Shown piece by piece: positions 61,978 to 64,000 of a DNA stretch of 64,000 nt (within the stretch, counting starts at the first letter, position 1; the number at the start of each line of letters is the position of its first letter). The notes beneath the pieces were generated by a model. It saw only the letters and a list, made by a program, of their open reading frames with translations. It was not told where the DNA came from and did not search any database. Position numbers and translations under genes: made by a program. Origin of the DNA: Paramarasmius palmivorus (taxonomy: Eukaryota; Basidiomycota; Agaricomycetes; Agaricales; Marasmiaceae); NCBI GenBank assembly GCA_037176845.1, contig JAYKXP010000053.1:248001-312000 (forward strand), read 5' to 3'.

Positions 61978-62757
61978 TCAGGGATCCCCCTTGAACCCGG
62001 GCAACTCGACATTGATGTCTGGGTCGGGGTCGGTAGTCGGATTTGAGGTCGGGCTGCATGGTTTGATCTTCTTCATATGTCGGTTTAAGTCCGACTTGGT
62101 GCCAAAGGCCTTCCCGCAAGTCGTGCAGAGGTTGCCTCTGTGACCATAGTGTGCATTAAGATGATCTGAAGTATAGGCATGGTGTCGGTCACAAAAAACG
62201 CGGTGTAGATCATGACGCAACTTATCAAGTTGTGTTTTTGTGTGAAACCATCTGAATCGCACCCTTCAACGTTACAAAAGTAGGCAGCTGGCTTCTTTCG
62301 ACGCAATTCAGAGGCTCGGGCTGCTGCACGCTTCGGTATATGTAGTCGGAGCGCCGAGCTCGGATCTCCGTCGAGATGAGCATCCTGCGAATTGTAGTGC
62401 TCAGGGAAGGAGAGTGAGGTCGACATACTGCGTAGAGGGTCAGGGCCGGCCTTGAATCTCGTCGATGGTGTAGCATGTGTATTGATAGAGCCTTCCTGTA
62501 TGCTTGTGATGGCAGGGGCAGCATGAGTACTCAGTTGTGAGAGGAAGCGGCGACAGACCTTGTTCCAAATGCGGCCATGGCAAGGCGACGACTCGCCAAT
62601 GGACAGTTCTGCATGCCGCATCCTTGTGGGTAGTTAGACCAACAATGAAAGCACCCTAGTGTGTAGCATTAATCGATAAGCCGGTATCCAGCGTATGCAT
62701 TGTTTACGCACCCTCTTTACTGTTGGTGTTGTAGAGGTGTTCGAGTATGCTCTGCAT
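61978..62757 (-). CDS. Cys-rich/C2H2 zinc-finger protein B (paralog of A)
   Basis: Four exons. The preferred start is MQSILEHLYNTNSKEG (62757); an in-frame upstream Met exists at 62904. Exon 2 gives CFHCWSNYPQGCGMQNCPL, the same Cys cluster as protein A. The middle differs. Finger 1 CNVEGC...HLNAHY is split at HNLI|NHLNAHYG, as in A. Finger 2 is CTTC...HMKKIKPC. The tail is Pro/Asp-rich, ending VELPGFKGDP, TGA at 61978-61980. About 215 residues. The shared intron positions show tandem duplication. Likely a nuclear DNA-binding protein. Confidence 0.72.
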
Positions 62758-63999
62758 CCCCGATAGTATGATGAAGGTTGCACGAATGGTGTTTCTGTAC
62801 TGTCCAGAGAGAAAGGCCAAGCGACATGCAGTCAAGTACAAGCATGTTTTAAGCAAGTGGCACTGGACAGGTATTGGAGGATCGGCATGGACAAAAGAAG
62901 ACATCTTCGGACTGGATTCCTGTCAAATCTGGATCTTTTGTGTCCTAATAAAATGATAGTTAGAAAGACGGATTTCAACCAATTATTAATCACCGGAGGT
63001 GGCACTTATGAGTTTCTATCCCAATATCTGCTCTGATCATTCACGTCGCTGTGCCTCCATATCCAGTCAGGATCCATGTGTGGTTCATTACCTGTGACAC
63101 GAGAATAAACGGATACCTACGAGTATGTCATTATTTCGAGTGCGAGTTGCTGAATATAGATGATCACAATCAGTACCATGCTTTAGTGGAGGAAAAAATA
63201 TCGCGCCATCAACAGGGCGTACCGTAATTGCGTCCGAAAAGATACCTGCAGCGGTCTTTGACCGCTCGAGGCCGCGTTATTACCACTTGGATCCTGTACA
63301 TTTGTGTACTGCATTTTCCTCGCGGACAACTGCGAATAGGAAAAAATGGACCTGTGGTGAAGTATCCCATTTTGGTTGCAATGATTCCGTTCAAGCGTTA
63401 GTGGCATGATATCGAGCGAAAACACCGACCATTGGCAACGTCGGTGCCAGGTTGTCGTCGGCGTTGCTGTACTTCTGTATAATCCAGCTTGCCTTGGGTC
63501 CCGGTAAAATTAGCTGGATCAAGATACTGGCTGTGCCTCAGCGACAATGAGAAGGCACACGAGAACCAGGATCTGTACGAGCAAGAGAAAATAGGCTTGG
63601 AATGTTAGTTAATAATGCACTGGATGGAAACCCACATACCTTATGACGCGATGCATGACAAGTACTAGGTTGCGACTTTCTCGGGTGTTCTGCGTCCTCT
63701 ATCCCTCGCCTCTTTCCACCCTACTTTCCTTTTAAGCAGGACCGCCCAGGACCCTTTCGCGCGAAAAGACCGCGCGTGATTCTTGGCTAAGTATCACTGT
63801 CAGGCTACCCTGGGCGTCCACTGGACCCTTCGCAGCACAGGTTGCTTCCCGCATTAGTAGAAATATTCTTTTTCTGTCGACTCTCGTGAGCAAAACTGAA
63901 ATGGAAGTCCAACAATTCGGAACATTTTGAATATATGTGGATCGAGGGTGACCACGCTGATATTTGGGTAGAGAACTCGCTCTCGACTTTCATAATCAA
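62758..63999. other. Right edge of window
   Basis: Only short unsupported frames are visible. Any gene here could not be recognised. Confidence 0.4.
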
Positions 64000-64000
64000 T

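Overview
The window looks like nuclear DNA of an Agaricomycete (mushroom-forming basidiomycete). Nearly every gene is split by many introns of about 45-70 nt with GT...AG ends. The gene content fits: a spermidine synthase-saccharopine dehydrogenase fusion, an Omp/Cop-type class I terpene synthase, several microsomal P450s and a secreted GMC oxidoreductase. No rRNA, tRNA, CRISPR or bacterial-type feature was seen. Gene spans below run from start to stop and include introns. Splice sites were read by eye.

Layout. 0-5.8 kb holds ordinary genes: the 3' part of a multi-pass membrane protein, an ARMT1/DUF89 protein and an unrecognised nuclear-type protein. From about 6.2 to 43.1 kb there is a terpenoid biosynthetic gene cluster: P450-1, class I terpene synthase, GGPP synthase, P450-2, a PDR-type ABC transporter, a DFR-like NAD(P)H reductase, C2H2 regulator TF1, P450-3, a classical SDR, P450-4, a secreted GMC oxidoreductase and a second C2H2 regulator, TF2. 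Two housekeeping genes (RNA14 and a BolA-like gene) sit inside it at 31.5-35.0 kb. From 45.4 kb on the DNA is again ordinary: NatC subunit NAA30, ER Hsp70 BiP/Kar2, epsin, the polyamine/lysine fusion enzyme, an orphan gene, two tandem DEDDh exonuclease genes, and two tandem paralogous Cys-rich/C2H2 zinc-finger genes. The last kilobase shows nothing clear.

How the cluster may work (inference). The GGPP synthase makes the C20 precursor and the divergently transcribed cyclase makes the hydrocarbon. Four P450s, an SDR and the DFR-like reductase decorate it, the PDR pump exports it, and the secreted GMC enzyme could act last, outside the cell. TF1 and TF2 are paralogs in opposite orientation with nearly identical zinc fingers.

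The strongest new signal is a short dyad, GCGCCGC (either strand). It occurs 11 times in non-coding DNA between 10.6 and 43.1 kb, in the upstream region of most cluster genes including both regulators, and I found only one other copy in the window. At P450-4 and TF1 it sits in 19-bp and 17-bp near-perfect palindromes. It is a candidate binding site for TF1/TF2. P450-1 has no copy, and its upstream DNA up to 2 bp before the ATG is a Tc1/mariner-type MITE.
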